From assembly GCA_963825765.1 (NCBI GenBank), contig CAWGUU010000022.1, forward strand, positions 20,727 through 84,726: a DNA stretch of 64,000 nucleotides, given 5' to 3'. The DNA comes from CAWGUU01 sp963825765 (GTDB taxonomy: Bacteria > Actinomycetota > Acidimicrobiia > Acidimicrobiales > AC-14). Of this stretch, positions 24,716 through 33,423 are shown piece by piece (the first letter of the stretch is position 1; every line of letters starts with the position of its first letter). Both the position numbers and the translations under genes were made by a program. Under the pieces are notes generated by a model that was not told the origin of the DNA, did no database searches, and saw nothing but the letters and a program-made list of their open reading frames with translations.

Positions 24716-25444
24716 ATGCTCATCGCCTGCTGGTCGCCCAAGGGCGGCACCGGCACCACCGTCGTCTCGTGCGGCCTCGCATTGGTGCTCTCACGGTCGG
24801 GCACCGCCGGCCGTCCCACCTCGAACCGTCCCGCCTCGAACCGTCCCGCCCCGAATCTTCCAGGTCGGGGCGTCCTCGTGGCCGACCTGTCCGGCGACGT
24901 CCCTGCCGTGCTGGGCGTGCCCGTCGCACCGGCACCCGGTTTAGCCGACTGGCTGGCGGCCGGGCCCGAGGTTCCCGCCGCCGCCCTGTCCCGGTTGGAG
25001 GTCGAAGCCGGGCCCGGCCTCCGCCTGCTGGCCTGGGGGGAGGCGCCATCGACGGCAGCCACCGCCGCCGGCAGCTCGGAGCGCGGGGAGGTGCTCGCCG
25101 CCGCCCTGGCCGCCGACAGCCGCCCCGTCGTCGTCGATTGCGGCTCGGCCGCGTCGGGTGCCGCCCTCGCCCTGGCGGCGGCAGCGGAGCTCTCCCTACT
25201 CGTCCTCCGGCCGTGCTACCTGGCGCTGCGCAAGGCCTTGGCTGCTCCGATTCGGCCGGCGGGGGTGGTGCTCGTCAGCGAGCCGGGCCGGGCCCTGTCC
25301 CGGCGCGACGTCGAGGACGTGCTGGGTGTTCCCGTGCGGGCCGAGATCGCCTACGAGGAGGCCATCGCCCGCGCCGTCGACGCCGGGCTGCTCGGCGCCC
25401 GCATCCCCCGCACCCTCGAGCGGGCCCTCCGGGCGGCGGCGTGA
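24716..25444 (+). CDS. tadZ: TadZ/CpaE-like P-loop ATPase (septum-site Ssd type)
   Basis: A 242-residue ParA/MinD-like protein that would place the Tad pilus machine at the cell pole. It starts with the deviant Walker A CWSPKGGTGTTVVSCGLA and has a switch region VVVDCGSAASGAALAL. It is shorter than CpaE and has no receiver domain, like mycobacterial Ssd. Residues about 32-47 are a three-fold tandem repeat (RPTSN, RPASN, RPAPN) from three 15-nt DNA units at 24811-24855, inserted in a surface loop before VLVADLSGDVPAVLG. It is the first gene of the tad operon; its stop overlaps tadA (GTGA). Confidence 0.82.
   Translation: MLIACWSPKGGTGTTVVSCGLALVLSRSGTAGRPTSNRPASNRPAPNLPGRGVLVADLSGDVPAVLGVPVAPAPGLADWLAAGPEVPAAALSRLEVEAGPGLRLLAWGEAPSTAATAAGSSERGEVLAAALAADSRPVVVDCGSAASGAALALAAAAELSLLVLRPCYLALRKALAAPIRPAGVVLVSEPGRALSRRDVEDVLGVPVRAEIAYEEAIARAVDAGLLGARIPRTLERALRAAA
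24811..24855 (+). repeat. Three in-frame 15-bp tandem repeats within tadZ
   Basis: Units at 24811, 24826 and 24841 with consensus CCGTCCCRCCYCGAA. They add five residues per copy (RPxSN-like) in a loop. Confidence 0.7.
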
Positions 25445-26751
25445 ACGCCGCGGCCGCGCTCAAGGCGAGGGTCCACGCCCGCCTGCTGGCCGCCGGCGCA
25501 GGAGGTCCGACCGGCCCGGGAGGATCGACCGGCGTCGGTTCGGGCGCCGGTGCGGGCGGAGTCGGCCATGGCTTCGCCGTCGGCGGCCTCGACGGCCTCG
25601 GCGGCCTCGGTGGCCACGGCGGAGGCCTCGGTGGGCTGACCCGACGGGTCGCCGACCTCGTCGCTCTCGAGGGGCCTCTCCTGACGCCTGACGAACAGTC
25701 CCGCCTGTCGGCCGAGGTGATGGCCGAGGTGTCGGGCCTCGGTCCCCTCCAGCCCCTGCTGGCCGACCCGGACGTCACCGAGGTGATGGTCAACGGCCCC
25801 GACCGGGTCTGGGTCGAGCGCGCCGGCCGGCTCGAGCGGGTGCCCATGGCCCTCGACGCCCCGGCCATCGAGCACCTCATCGAGAAGGTCGTCGCACCCC
25901 TCGGCCTGCGCATCGACCGCTCCTCTCCCCTTGTCGACGCCCGCCTGCCCGACGGTTCCCGCGTCAACGCCGTCGTGCCTCCACTGGCCGTCGACGGGCC
26001 GTGCCTCACCGTGCGCCGGTTCGGTGCCCGGGCCGTGCCGCTCGCCGACTTCACGGCGCCGCCCGTGGTGGCCCTGCTGGCCTGGGCGGTCGGGGCACGC
26101 CTCAACGTCCTGGTCTCGGGCGGCACCGGCGCCGGCAAGACCACGCTCCTCAACGCCCTCGCCGGCTGCATCCCTGCGGCCGAGCGCATCGTCACCGTCG
26201 AGGACGCAGCCGAGCTGCGGCTGCCCGGCGACCACGTGGTGCGCCTGGAGGCACGACCGGCCAACGCCGAAGGCGTCGGCCAGGTCCGGATCCGCGACCT
26301 GGTGCGCAACGCCCTCCGCATGCGCCCCGACCGGATAGTGGTGGGCGAGGTCAGGGGCCCGGAGGCCCTCGACATGCTCCAGGCGATGAACACCGGCCAC
26401 GAGGGATCGCTGTCGACCTGCCACGCCAACAGCCCCGACGACGCCCTCGCCCGCCTCGAGACCATGGTGCTGATGGGCGACGTGGGCCTGCCACTGGCGG
26501 CCGTGCGGGCCCAGGTGGAGGCGTCGCTCGACCTGGTGGTGCAGGTCGCCCGCCGTCCCGACGGCTCCCGGCGGGTGGTGGCGGTGGCGGAGGTCGTCGA
26601 CCGCAGCAGTCGCACGGGCGCCGACGGCACCCGGGCGGAGTCGGCCCGCACCCGGCTGGTGGCCGACGGATCCACCGTCGTGGCCCTCCCCAGGCGCCCT
26701 CGGCGAGCGTCCGGACACGCCGATCCCGACCCGTCGTGGATGGCGGCGTGA
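25441..26751 (+). CDS. tadA: TadA/CpaF-type pilus assembly ATPase
   Basis: A 436-residue type II/IV secretion ATPase powering Tad (Flp) pilus assembly. Walker A is LVSGGTGAGKTTLLNALAG; an Asp box TVEDAAELRLP; Walker B IVVGEVRGPEALDMLQAM; His box GHEGSLSTCHANSP. The N-terminal domain has LADPDVTEVMVNGPDRVWVE, typical of CpaF. The first 60 residues hold an unusual Gly-rich stretch (GGLDGLGGLGGHGGGLGGL). GTG start 25441 overlaps tadZ by 4 nt; the tadB ATG overlaps its stop. Confidence 0.93.
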   Translation: MNAAAALKARVHARLLAAGAGGPTGPGGSTGVGSGAGAGGVGHGFAVGGLDGLGGLGGHGGGLGGLTRRVADLVALEGPLLTPDEQSRLSAEVMAEVSGLGPLQPLLADPDVTEVMVNGPDRVWVERAGRLERVPMALDAPAIEHLIEKVVAPLGLRIDRSSPLVDARLPDGSRVNAVVPPLAVDGPCLTVRRFGARAVPLADFTAPPVVALLAWAVGARLNVLVSGGTGAGKTTLLNALAGCIPAAERIVTVEDAAELRLPGDHVVRLEARPANAEGVGQVRIRDLVRNALRMRPDRIVVGEVRGPEALDMLQAMNTGHEGSLSTCHANSPDDALARLETMVLMGDVGLPLAAVRAQVEASLDLVVQVARRPDGSRRVVAVAEVVDRSSRTGADGTRAESARTRLVADGSTVVALPRRPRRASGHADPDPSWMAA

Positions 26752-27692
26752 TGCCCGCGGCGGCGCTCCTCCCGCTGGCGGTTCTCACCCTGGGCGCGGC
26801 TCTGCGAGCCGCGATCGCCGCCCGCCGTCGGGCTGTCCTGGTCCACCGGCTGCCCGCGGAGTACAGCCGTCGGCGCGGTGGTGTCCCCGCAGGGGGGTGG
26901 CCGCAGTCGCCGCGTCTCGGCCGGTTCGGGCTCCCGTCGCTCCCGTCGCCACCGGCCTGGTGGGCGCCGGCGCTGGCCGACGCCGCCATCGAGGTCCCCG
27001 CCGGCACCGCCTGGTGGGGCTGGCTCGCGGCCGCGTCCGCAGGCGCGGCGGTGGCCACCATCGTGTCGGGGTTGGCCGCCGGTGTGCTCGTCGCCGGCGC
27101 CCTCGCCGTCCTGCCGCCCCTGGGTCTGCGGGCCCGGAGGGGTCGGGCCGACGTCCAGCTCGAGCGCCACCTTCCCCTCGCCCTCGAGTCGATCGCCAGA
27201 TCGCTGCGCTCGGGCGCGTCGGCCCGGCAGGCGGTGGGAGAGGCGGCGCTCGCCGGTGGGTGCCGCCCGCTGCAGGCGGAGCTGGCCACGGTCGCGGCCC
27301 AGGCCGGCCACGGCTCCAGCCTGGTGGGCGCACTGGAGGCTCTGGCCGAGCGGCGGCCCAGGCCCGGGGTGCGCCTGGCGGTGGCCGCCCTGTGCCTCGG
27401 CATCGACACGGGTGGCGCCCAGGCCAGGGCTGTCGACGGGGTGGCGGCCACGATGAGGGAGCGCCTGGGCGTCGAGGCCGAGGTCCGGGCCCTGTCGTCC
27501 CAGGCACGAGTGTCGGCGCTGGTCATCGGGCTGGCGCCGCTCGGGTTCGGGGCCTTCGCCGCCGCAACCGATCCCCGCGCCTCCCAGTTCCTTCTCCACA
27601 CGCCGGCCGGACTGTCGTTCGTCAGCGTCGGTCTCCTGCTCGACGGCGTCGGCTGGATGTGGATGCAGCGGTTGTGCCGGGTGCCGTCGTGA
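26751..27692 (+). CDS. tadB: TadB-like pilus assembly membrane protein
   Basis: A 313-residue type II secretion F-like protein. Spans: LLPLAVLTLGAALRAAIAA, WWGWLAAASAGAAVATIV, LVAGALAVLPPLGL at the N-terminal side and VSALVIGLAPLGFGAFAAA, LSFVSVGLLLDGVGWMW at the C-terminus, with a helical cytoplasmic domain between (HLPLALESIARSLRSGASA). It would form the inner-membrane platform with TadC. The start is the ATG at 26751 in a TGATG overlap with tadA; a GTG three bases earlier is possible. Confidence 0.85.
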   Translation: MPAAALLPLAVLTLGAALRAAIAARRRAVLVHRLPAEYSRRRGGVPAGGWPQSPRLGRFGLPSLPSPPAWWAPALADAAIEVPAGTAWWGWLAAASAGAAVATIVSGLAAGVLVAGALAVLPPLGLRARRGRADVQLERHLPLALESIARSLRSGASARQAVGEAALAGGCRPLQAELATVAAQAGHGSSLVGALEALAERRPRPGVRLAVAALCLGIDTGGAQARAVDGVAATMRERLGVEAEVRALSSQARVSALVIGLAPLGFGAFAAATDPRASQFLLHTPAGLSFVSVGLLLDGVGWMWMQRLCRVPS

Positions 27693-28576
27693 ACCCGGCC
27701 GCGGTGTCGACGCAGGTCGAGGCGGCGGTCGTCGCCGCGGGATGGGCCGCCGTCGTGCTGCGCTGGGGCTGGCGTCGACGTCCGGTGCCGGCGCGCGTGC
27801 GGGAGCTGGGCCGCGCATCCCTCGGCCGCCGGTGCCGGGTTCGGCCCGACTTGGCGTCCTCGCGTCGCAGGGCACCAGCCGGCACCGCCACAGCCTTGGC
27901 CGGCAGGGTCGCCGAGGGCGTGGGCGGTGCGGTCCTCCGGCGGGCTCGTCGCCCTGTGGATCCGGCCGTCGACCCGGGGGTCGATCCGGCCGTCGCCCGG
28001 AGGCTGGGGACGGCGATCCTCACCGGCCTGGCCTTCCTGCCGGTGCTCGCGCCCGCAGCAGTCCCGGCGGGCCTGCTGGCGTGGGCCCTGCCCGGGGTGA
28101 AGGCCCGCCGCAGGGAGCGCAGGCGCCTGGCAGCGCTGGCCGCCGACCTCCCCGACGTCGTCGACCTGCTGGTGTTGGCGGTGGGCTCGGGCCTCACCGT
28201 GCACCTGGCGGTGCGAAACGTCGCCCGGAGGGCGCCGGGGCCCCTCGGCAGCGAGCTGCGCCGGGCGTGCGACGAGGCCACGATGGGCCGGCGGCTGGGC
28301 GACGCCCTCGGCGACCTGCCGGCCCGGGCCGGTGACGCCGTGCGCCCGCTGGTGGCCGCCCTGCTGGCCTCCGAGCGGTACGGGGCGCCGCTGGGAGCCG
28401 GGCTCGAGCGCCTGGCCCTGGAGGTGCGCGCCGATCGCCGTCGCCGGGCCGAGGAAGCGGCCCGCAAGATCCCCGTCAAGCTCCTCTTCCCCCTGGTGAC
28501 CTGCACGCTCCCCGCCTTCGCGCTGCTCACCGTGGCGCCCCTCATCGCCAGCGCCATCAGGTCGCTGCGCCTCTGA
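27689..28576 (+). CDS. tadC: TadC-like pilus assembly membrane protein
   Basis: A 295-residue F-like platform protein, partner of TadB. Middle hydrophobic pair LTGLAFLPVLAPAAVPAGLL; cytoplasmic domain LAADLPDVVDLLVLAVGSG then LTVHLAVRNVA; C-terminal span LVTCTLPAFALLTVAPLI. The RRRRAEEAARKIPVKLLFPL motif is characteristic. GTG at 27689 overlaps tadB's stop (GTGA). Confidence 0.85.
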   Translation: MNPAAVSTQVEAAVVAAGWAAVVLRWGWRRRPVPARVRELGRASLGRRCRVRPDLASSRRRAPAGTATALAGRVAEGVGGAVLRRARRPVDPAVDPGVDPAVARRLGTAILTGLAFLPVLAPAAVPAGLLAWALPGVKARRRERRRLAALAADLPDVVDLLVLAVGSGLTVHLAVRNVARRAPGPLGSELRRACDEATMGRRLGDALGDLPARAGDAVRPLVAALLASERYGAPLGAGLERLALEVRADRRRRAEEAARKIPVKLLFPLVTCTLPAFALLTVAPLIASAIRSLRL

Positions 28577-28604
28577 CGCAGGAACTCCCAAACCAAGGAG
28601 CACA

Positions 28605-28820
28605 ATGCTCGCCACCTACCTCTACGTCCGACTGGCCACCGCCGTCCTCTGCGCACGAGTCCGCACCGACGAGCGGGGCCAGGCGTCGGCCGAGTACGCC
28701 CTCGTCCTGCTGGGCGCGGCCGCCATCGCCCTGCTGATCGTGGCCTGGGCCACCAAGACCGACCTCGTCGAGAAGCTGCTCGACACCGTCCTCAAGGCCA
28801 TCACCGGCAAGGCCAAGTGA
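28605..28820 (+). CDS. Flp-type pilin (DUF4244-like)
   Basis: A 71-residue prepilin. After a basic leader, DERGQASAEYALVLLGAAA contains a likely prepilin-peptidase site (before QASAEY) with the conserved Glu and Tyr, followed by a hydrophobic helix (LVLLGAAAIALLIVAWA) and an amphipathic tail ending AITGKAK. It would be the main subunit of the Tad pilus. Ribosome site AAGGAG precedes the ATG at 28605. A prepilin peptidase gene is not in the window. Confidence 0.85.
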   Translation: MLATYLYVRLATAVLCARVRTDERGQASAEYALVLLGAAAIALLIVAWATKTDLVEKLLDTVLKAITGKAK

Positions 28821-29194
28821 AGAGGGGGACCAGGGACGAGGGCCAAGCTGCGGTCGAGCTGGCCCTCGTCCTTCCCCTCGTGGCCCTGCTTCTACTTGCG
28901 CTCGTCCAGGCCGGGTTGGTGATCCGCGACCAGATCCTGGTCGTGCACGCAGCACGGGAGGCGGCCAGGGAGGCGGCGGTGGACCCGGCCGCCGACACCC
29001 CGGCGAGGGCGGCGGCGGCCAGCTCGACCCTCGACAGTGGCCGGCTCAGCGTCGACACGACCGGCCGCGGCGAGCCCGGGAGCCGGGTGCAGGTGCACGT
29101 CCGCTACCGGGCGCCGACCGACGTCCCCATCGTCGGCGCGGCGCTCCCCGATCTCACCTTGGAGGCCTCGGCGACCATGCGTGTCGAACGGTGA
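28817..29194 (+). CDS. TadE-like pilus assembly/pseudopilin protein
   Basis: A 125-residue protein with the TadE start: DEGQAAVELALVLPLVALLL forms a processed class-III-like signal and membrane helix, followed by an extracytoplasmic domain (DQILVVHAAREAAREAAVD). It is the last recognisable tad gene; GTG 28817 overlaps the pilin stop. No TadG follows, unlike some tad loci. Confidence 0.85.
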   Translation: MKRGTRDEGQAAVELALVLPLVALLLLALVQAGLVIRDQILVVHAAREAAREAAVDPAADTPARAAAASSTLDSGRLSVDTTGRGEPGSRVQVHVRYRAPTDVPIVGAALPDLTLEASATMRVER

Positions 29195-29415
29195 CCGTCC
29201 AACCACTCAGCGCGTGCGCCCGACGGTCGAGGTATGCCAACACCCTGCAAATCTCACGGAGAGTGGCGAATCCACCGATCAGAGCAAGAAAAAGGGGGAC
29301 GGGGCTGGACCCGGCCCGGGAATTCTGGTACCTACATGACTGAGGCAGGTAGCTACACCCGGGGCGCGGTCGCCGAGCACAGTGTTCGGCCAACAACACA
29401 GGGGAGACTGAACAC

Positions 29416-30675
29416 ATGAGGATGTTCCGCCGAGGCGGGGCTATTGCCCTGTCCGTGCTCGTCGTGAGCGCATTCCTTGTGTCGCCCGCCTCGGCCGACA
29501 CCGCCGTCGAGACCCGCCCCGAGAGCTTCATCGCCACGGCCAACGCCCGCGCGCTGTACCTCGAGCTGCTTGGCATCAAGGTCAGCGCCGGTTCGTCGGG
29601 CATGGAGATCTCCAGCGGCCCGTCGGCCAAAGCCACCGGCGCCGGCCTGCTGCTCGCCCCCGGCACGGTCAGCACCCTCGCCACCACCGGCCCCAACCAG
29701 AAGGAAGCCCCCCCCAAGGCCTGCGTCATCGACATCGATCCGCCCCTCCTCGCGCTCCTCGGCCTGCAAACCGCGTGCGGTGAGGCGCGGGTCGACAGCA
29801 CCACCGGCGCCCCCCAGGCCTTCGGCAAGGGCCAGGTTCTGGGCCTCACGCTCGGCGGCGCCCAGCTGCTGGCGATCCTGCAGCCCATCCTCGACGCCCT
29901 CGTGCCCCTCCTCGACCAGACGATCGGCGCCGTCACCAACGTGATCCAGCCCCTCCTCGGCCCACTGCTGCAGCCTCTGCTCACCCAGCTCAACCTCGAC
30001 CTCGACGCCCCGGTTTCCTCGCTGCTCGAGCGCCTCGAGGAGGTCACGGCTCTGGCCACCATCGACATCGGGACGTCGACCTCGGAAGGCACCTCCACCG
30101 CGACGGCCATCACCTCCACCGCCATCGCCCAGGGCGGCGAGATCAACCTCCTGCCCGGCCTGGCCCTCGGCGGGGCGCCGCTGCTGCAGATCGTCGTCGG
30201 CTCGGCCAAGGCCACCTCGTCGTTCGACCGGGGCGCAGCCAAGAGCACGCCGGCCTTCGACGCCGCCATCGCCCGGGTCAAGTCGCCGCTGCTCGGCCTC
30301 GACCTCCCGATCGCGCTGAACGCTCCCCTCGACCTGAACCTCGGCATCCTCCGCCTCCAGGTCTCCCTGGGCGCGGGCAAGACGATCACCAACGCCGACG
30401 GCTCCGTCGGTGCCGTCGCCGACGGTGTGAGCATCAACCTCACCACCCCCATCGGATCGATCATCCTCGAGCTGGCCCACGCCGAGAGCGGTATCGGCGG
30501 CCAGGGCAGGCTGGTCGAGCAGCAGAAGGTCGTCGAGCCTGCCGAGCTGCTGGCCAAGACGGGCAACGACCCGTGGGTCCCGCTGGTCGGCTTCGCACTG
30601 CTGCTGGCTGCCTTCACCACCCGCCGGCTCGTCGCCGCCCGGGTCCCCGGCACCACCGAGCGGTCGGAGCGGTAA
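29416..30675 (+). CDS. Surface protein with LAKTG sorting signal
   Basis: A 419-residue exported protein. Signal peptide residues 1-27 (ALSVLVVSAFLVSPASA). The mature part has hydrophobic Leu-rich repeats (LLAILQPILDALVPLLDQ, IQPLLGPLLQPLLTQLNL) and Thr/Ser-rich stretches. The C-terminus is a sortase signal: LAKTG near residue 379, a hydrophobic span (WVPLVGFALLLAAF) and an Arg-rich tail. It would be attached to the cell wall by the sortase encoded next. Ribosome site GGGGAG before ATG 29416. The 221-bp upstream leader (29195-29415) holds GC-rich hairpin sequence but nothing I can name. Confidence 0.8.
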   Translation: MRMFRRGGAIALSVLVVSAFLVSPASADTAVETRPESFIATANARALYLELLGIKVSAGSSGMEISSGPSAKATGAGLLLAPGTVSTLATTGPNQKEAPPKACVIDIDPPLLALLGLQTACGEARVDSTTGAPQAFGKGQVLGLTLGGAQLLAILQPILDALVPLLDQTIGAVTNVIQPLLGPLLQPLLTQLNLDLDAPVSSLLERLEEVTALATIDIGTSTSEGTSTATAITSTAIAQGGEINLLPGLALGGAPLLQIVVGSAKATSSFDRGAAKSTPAFDAAIARVKSPLLGLDLPIALNAPLDLNLGILRLQVSLGAGKTITNADGSVGAVADGVSINLTTPIGSIILELAHAESGIGGQGRLVEQQKVVEPAELLAKTGNDPWVPLVGFALLLAAFTTRRLVAARVPGTTERSER

Positions 30676-30745
30676 ACCGCGTCGCGGTCGAACTCGCCAC
30701 CTCCTCCAGTACGATCGAACCGCCGATGATTCGAGGACGACGCGT

Positions 30746-31357
30746 GTGGTCATAGATTTCCTGCGTAGCCATCGCTGGGTGCGCCGCGGGCTGTCGGGAC
30801 TGTCGGTGGTGCTGTTGCTGGGTGGAGTTTGCCTGGTCGGCTACCCCTTCTACACCAACGTCATGCAGGGACGTATCCAGACCCGCCTCGACGACCAGAT
30901 CGTCAGCCCCGAGCTCCAGCAGGCGTACAAGGACCGCCGGGTCTCCACCGGTGACAGCCTGACGCGCATACGCATCCCGGCCCTCGACGTCGACACGGTC
31001 GTGGTGGAAGGCATCACGCCCAGTGCCCTGCGGGCGGGTGCCGGCCACTACCCGACGACGGCGCTGCCGTGCGAGGGCGGCAACGTCGCCATCGCGGGCC
31101 ACCGCACCACCTACGGCCGCCCGTTCGGAAACCTCGACCAGCTCAAGACAGGCGACACGATCGACCTCATCACGCCTGTCGGTGCCTGCCAGTACCGGAT
31201 CACCCGCGACCCGTTCATCACCGAACCCACCGAGCTCTCGGTGATCGAACCGACTCCCGACAAGGTCGTCACCCTCACCACGTGCCACCCGAAGGGATCC
31301 GCCGCCCTGCGGCTGGTCGTCCAGGCCACGTGGGTCAAGGACCTCAAGGAGACGTGA
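30746..31357 (+). CDS. Sortase, class E-like
   Basis: A 203-residue membrane-anchored transpeptidase. N-terminal span LSGLSVVLLLGGVCLVGYPF; beta-barrel domain with the catalytic triad visible: His119 in IAGHRTTYG, Cys180 in TLTTCHPKGS and Arg189 in ALRLVV. The LTTCHP motif and lack of a C-terminal span fit class E, which prefers LAxTG signals, matching LAKTG in the neighbour. The start is GTG 30746 with GAGGA upstream. The following gene overlaps by GTGA, so the two are coupled. Confidence 0.88.
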   Translation: MVIDFLRSHRWVRRGLSGLSVVLLLGGVCLVGYPFYTNVMQGRIQTRLDDQIVSPELQQAYKDRRVSTGDSLTRIRIPALDVDTVVVEGITPSALRAGAGHYPTTALPCEGGNVAIAGHRTTYGRPFGNLDQLKTGDTIDLITPVGACQYRITRDPFITEPTELSVIEPTPDKVVTLTTCHPKGSAALRLVVQATWVKDLKET

Positions 31358-33423
31358 ACGGGCGCCGCATCGGCGGACGGGGCCCCCGGGTGCTCGTCCG
31401 GTCGGCGGCGTCGGCTGCCGTCCTGATACTGGTCGGCGCGGGTTGGGCGTCGCCCGCCGGCGCCCACGCGGATGCCGACGAGCACGGCACGATCTCCCTG
31501 TCCGCCACCGGCGACCTCGGCTCACCCCCCGCCGTCTCCGGCACCCTGTTCGGCTTGTCGGCTTTGGGTCTCGGCATCGAGACCATCAACGCGATCGAGC
31601 TGACGGCGACACCGATCGGGCCCACGGGCGGCGGCCAGATCGGCGCCGACGGCTGCGCCATGGTCACCTCCGGCCGGTGCGAGTCCAACCGGGTGAGCTT
31701 CCACTGGCAGCTTCCGGGACTGGCCTACAACGGACCGTACGTGGTCAACGCCATCGCCGACCACTGCCTGCTGGGCTGCGGGCCAGCCACCGTCACGCCC
31801 CAGGAGTTCCGTCTGGCCGCCGACCCGGCGACGCCGGCCGACGTCCGGGCCGAAGCCGGTGCCGACCGCAACGTGATCCTGTCGTGGGCCCGGAACGGCG
31901 AGCCCGACCTCCTCTACTACGAGGTGTCGCGCAAGACGGGCGGGGGCAACTTCACCCGGATCGGCGGCGACGTCCATCAGCCCGCGTCCGGGCGGCCGGC
32001 GTTCGTGGACACCTCCACGTCGGGCACACCCGGCGGCGAGTTCGCTTACCGCGTGGTCGCCGTCCGCAACGGCCCCTCGGGCGACGACTCGACGACCCGG
32101 ACCTCAGGCGCCTCGGGCGAGAAATCGGTCGCCGTGCCACCGCCGCCCGAGCCTGCAGCGCCTCCCGGAACGCCGGGGGCCGAAGCCAAGCCAGCCGGCA
32201 GCGACACCAACATCGGGGGCTACCTGGCCGGGCAACCAGGGGCGCTGGGCAGCCCCAAGCCGATGTTCCTCGACCTTCCCGACACCGGGTTCGACGGCTC
32301 ACTGCCCTTCGGCCAGTTCCCTGGCGAGGACATGTCGGAGCCGGGCGAGGAGGACGCCATCAAGGCCACGATGGAGACGCGGCGCCTCGAGGCGTTCAAC
32401 CGGGGACGGCCGCTGATCCCGATCGCCGCCGGCGCCATCCTGCTGTTGCTGGCAGCTCACCTGCGACTCTTCAACAAGAAGCTGAAGGGCGACGTGCCCG
32501 ACCGCCGCAATGCCGCCGCAAGGTTCATCGCCACGCTCGACGCCTCCAAGCAGGCCGCCATGCCGCTCGACGTCGAGGCGGCAGTGGCCAACGGCGGTCA
32601 CCACCGCCCACCCTCCGGTGCCGACCTCACCGACCTCCCGGAGTGGGGATCCTTCCGGGGCGTGACGCTGTTGCCGTCCACGCCGACCACGAACGGGGAT
32701 GCCGGCGACGGGGATACCGGCGACGAGGAGTGGGCGGACGAGCGTGGTGCCGGCGGGATGCCGGTGACAGGAGGTCGCCACGAGGCATCCGCGGACGGCG
32801 AGGCGCTCGACCGGGCGGAGGACGACCAGGCCTTCGCCGAGCCGGAACAGCACGAGCAGGACGAGGAGGACGACGAGGACTGGGAGGTCATCGAGCCGGC
32901 GGTCGTCCTTGACGAAGAAGAGGAGGAGCACGACTTCCTCCTCGAGCTGGAGGAGGACGACTACCTCGCCGAGGTCGAGCTCGCCGAGGTCGAGCTCGGC
33001 GAAGTCGAACCGGCGCCGGCCGATGAGGTCCTCGTCGGGATGGAGCATGACGAGGCCGGGGACGAGGACGAGGACGAGGACTGGGTCCTCGACCAGAACG
33101 CGATGGTCGAGGACGACGAGCTCGTGGCCGAGGTAGAGCCCGACGAGATGGCCGAGATCGTCTCCCTGCTGGTGCCCGCCTCCGGACCGGTGGCAACGCC
33201 GTCGGTGAACCCGGAGCCCGAGCCGGAGCCGGCTGTGGCCGAGCTCGACGTGGACGTCGCCGAGCCCGACATCGCGGCCGCCGCCGGCACCAACGGGTCG
33301 CGGGAGCTGACCGACTTCGACGACTTCGAGTGGTCGGAGGAGGCCCAGTTCGCCGAGCCCGAGATCGAGGTCGTCGTCGCCCCCCGGGTGGGCGGCAAGA
33401 AGCTCGCCCGCGCCAGGCGCTAG
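31354..33423 (+). CDS. Exported membrane protein with FN3 domain and long acidic tail
   Basis: A 689-residue protein coupled to the sortase. Parts in order: signal peptide (to about residue 37), an unknown domain with four Cys (about 90-150), an FN3-like domain (about 165-250: NVILSWARNGEPDLLYYEVS), a Pro-rich linker, LPDTG at residue 308, a membrane span about 353-375 (PLIPIAAGAILLLLAAHLRL) and a cytoplasmic tail of over 300 residues. From about residue 480 the tail is extremely Asp/Glu-rich, with EVEL/EVEP repeats, and ends with basic GGKKLARARR. LPDTG is 45 residues before the span, too far for a normal sorting signal. I do not recognise the architecture. Its TAG shares CTAG with the convergent helicase. 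Confidence 0.75.
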   Translation: MNGRRIGGRGPRVLVRSAASAAVLILVGAGWASPAGAHADADEHGTISLSATGDLGSPPAVSGTLFGLSALGLGIETINAIELTATPIGPTGGGQIGADGCAMVTSGRCESNRVSFHWQLPGLAYNGPYVVNAIADHCLLGCGPATVTPQEFRLAADPATPADVRAEAGADRNVILSWARNGEPDLLYYEVSRKTGGGNFTRIGGDVHQPASGRPAFVDTSTSGTPGGEFAYRVVAVRNGPSGDDSTTRTSGASGEKSVAVPPPPEPAAPPGTPGAEAKPAGSDTNIGGYLAGQPGALGSPKPMFLDLPDTGFDGSLPFGQFPGEDMSEPGEEDAIKATMETRRLEAFNRGRPLIPIAAGAILLLLAAHLRLFNKKLKGDVPDRRNAAARFIATLDASKQAAMPLDVEAAVANGGHHRPPSGADLTDLPEWGSFRGVTLLPSTPTTNGDAGDGDTGDEEWADERGAGGMPVTGGRHEASADGEALDRAEDDQAFAEPEQHEQDEEDDEDWEVIEPAVVLDEEEEEHDFLLELEEDDYLAEVELAEVELGEVEPAPADEVLVGMEHDEAGDEDEDEDWVLDQNAMVEDDELVAEVEPDEMAEIVSLLVPASGPVATPSVNPEPEPEPAVAELDVDVAEPDIAAAAGTNGSRELTDFDDFEWSEEAQFAEPEIEVVVAPRVGGKKLARARR

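Noticed and set aside
29221..29340. Possible c-di-GMP riboswitch before the surface-protein gene
   Set aside because: CACCCTGCAAATC resembles part of the aptamer, but the conserved ACGCAAAGCC segment and third stem are missing. Infernal with the GEMM model would settle it.
31354..33423. Standard LPxTG-anchored protein
   Set aside because: LPDTG is about 45 residues before the span and is followed by a 300-residue tail, unlike a sorting signal.
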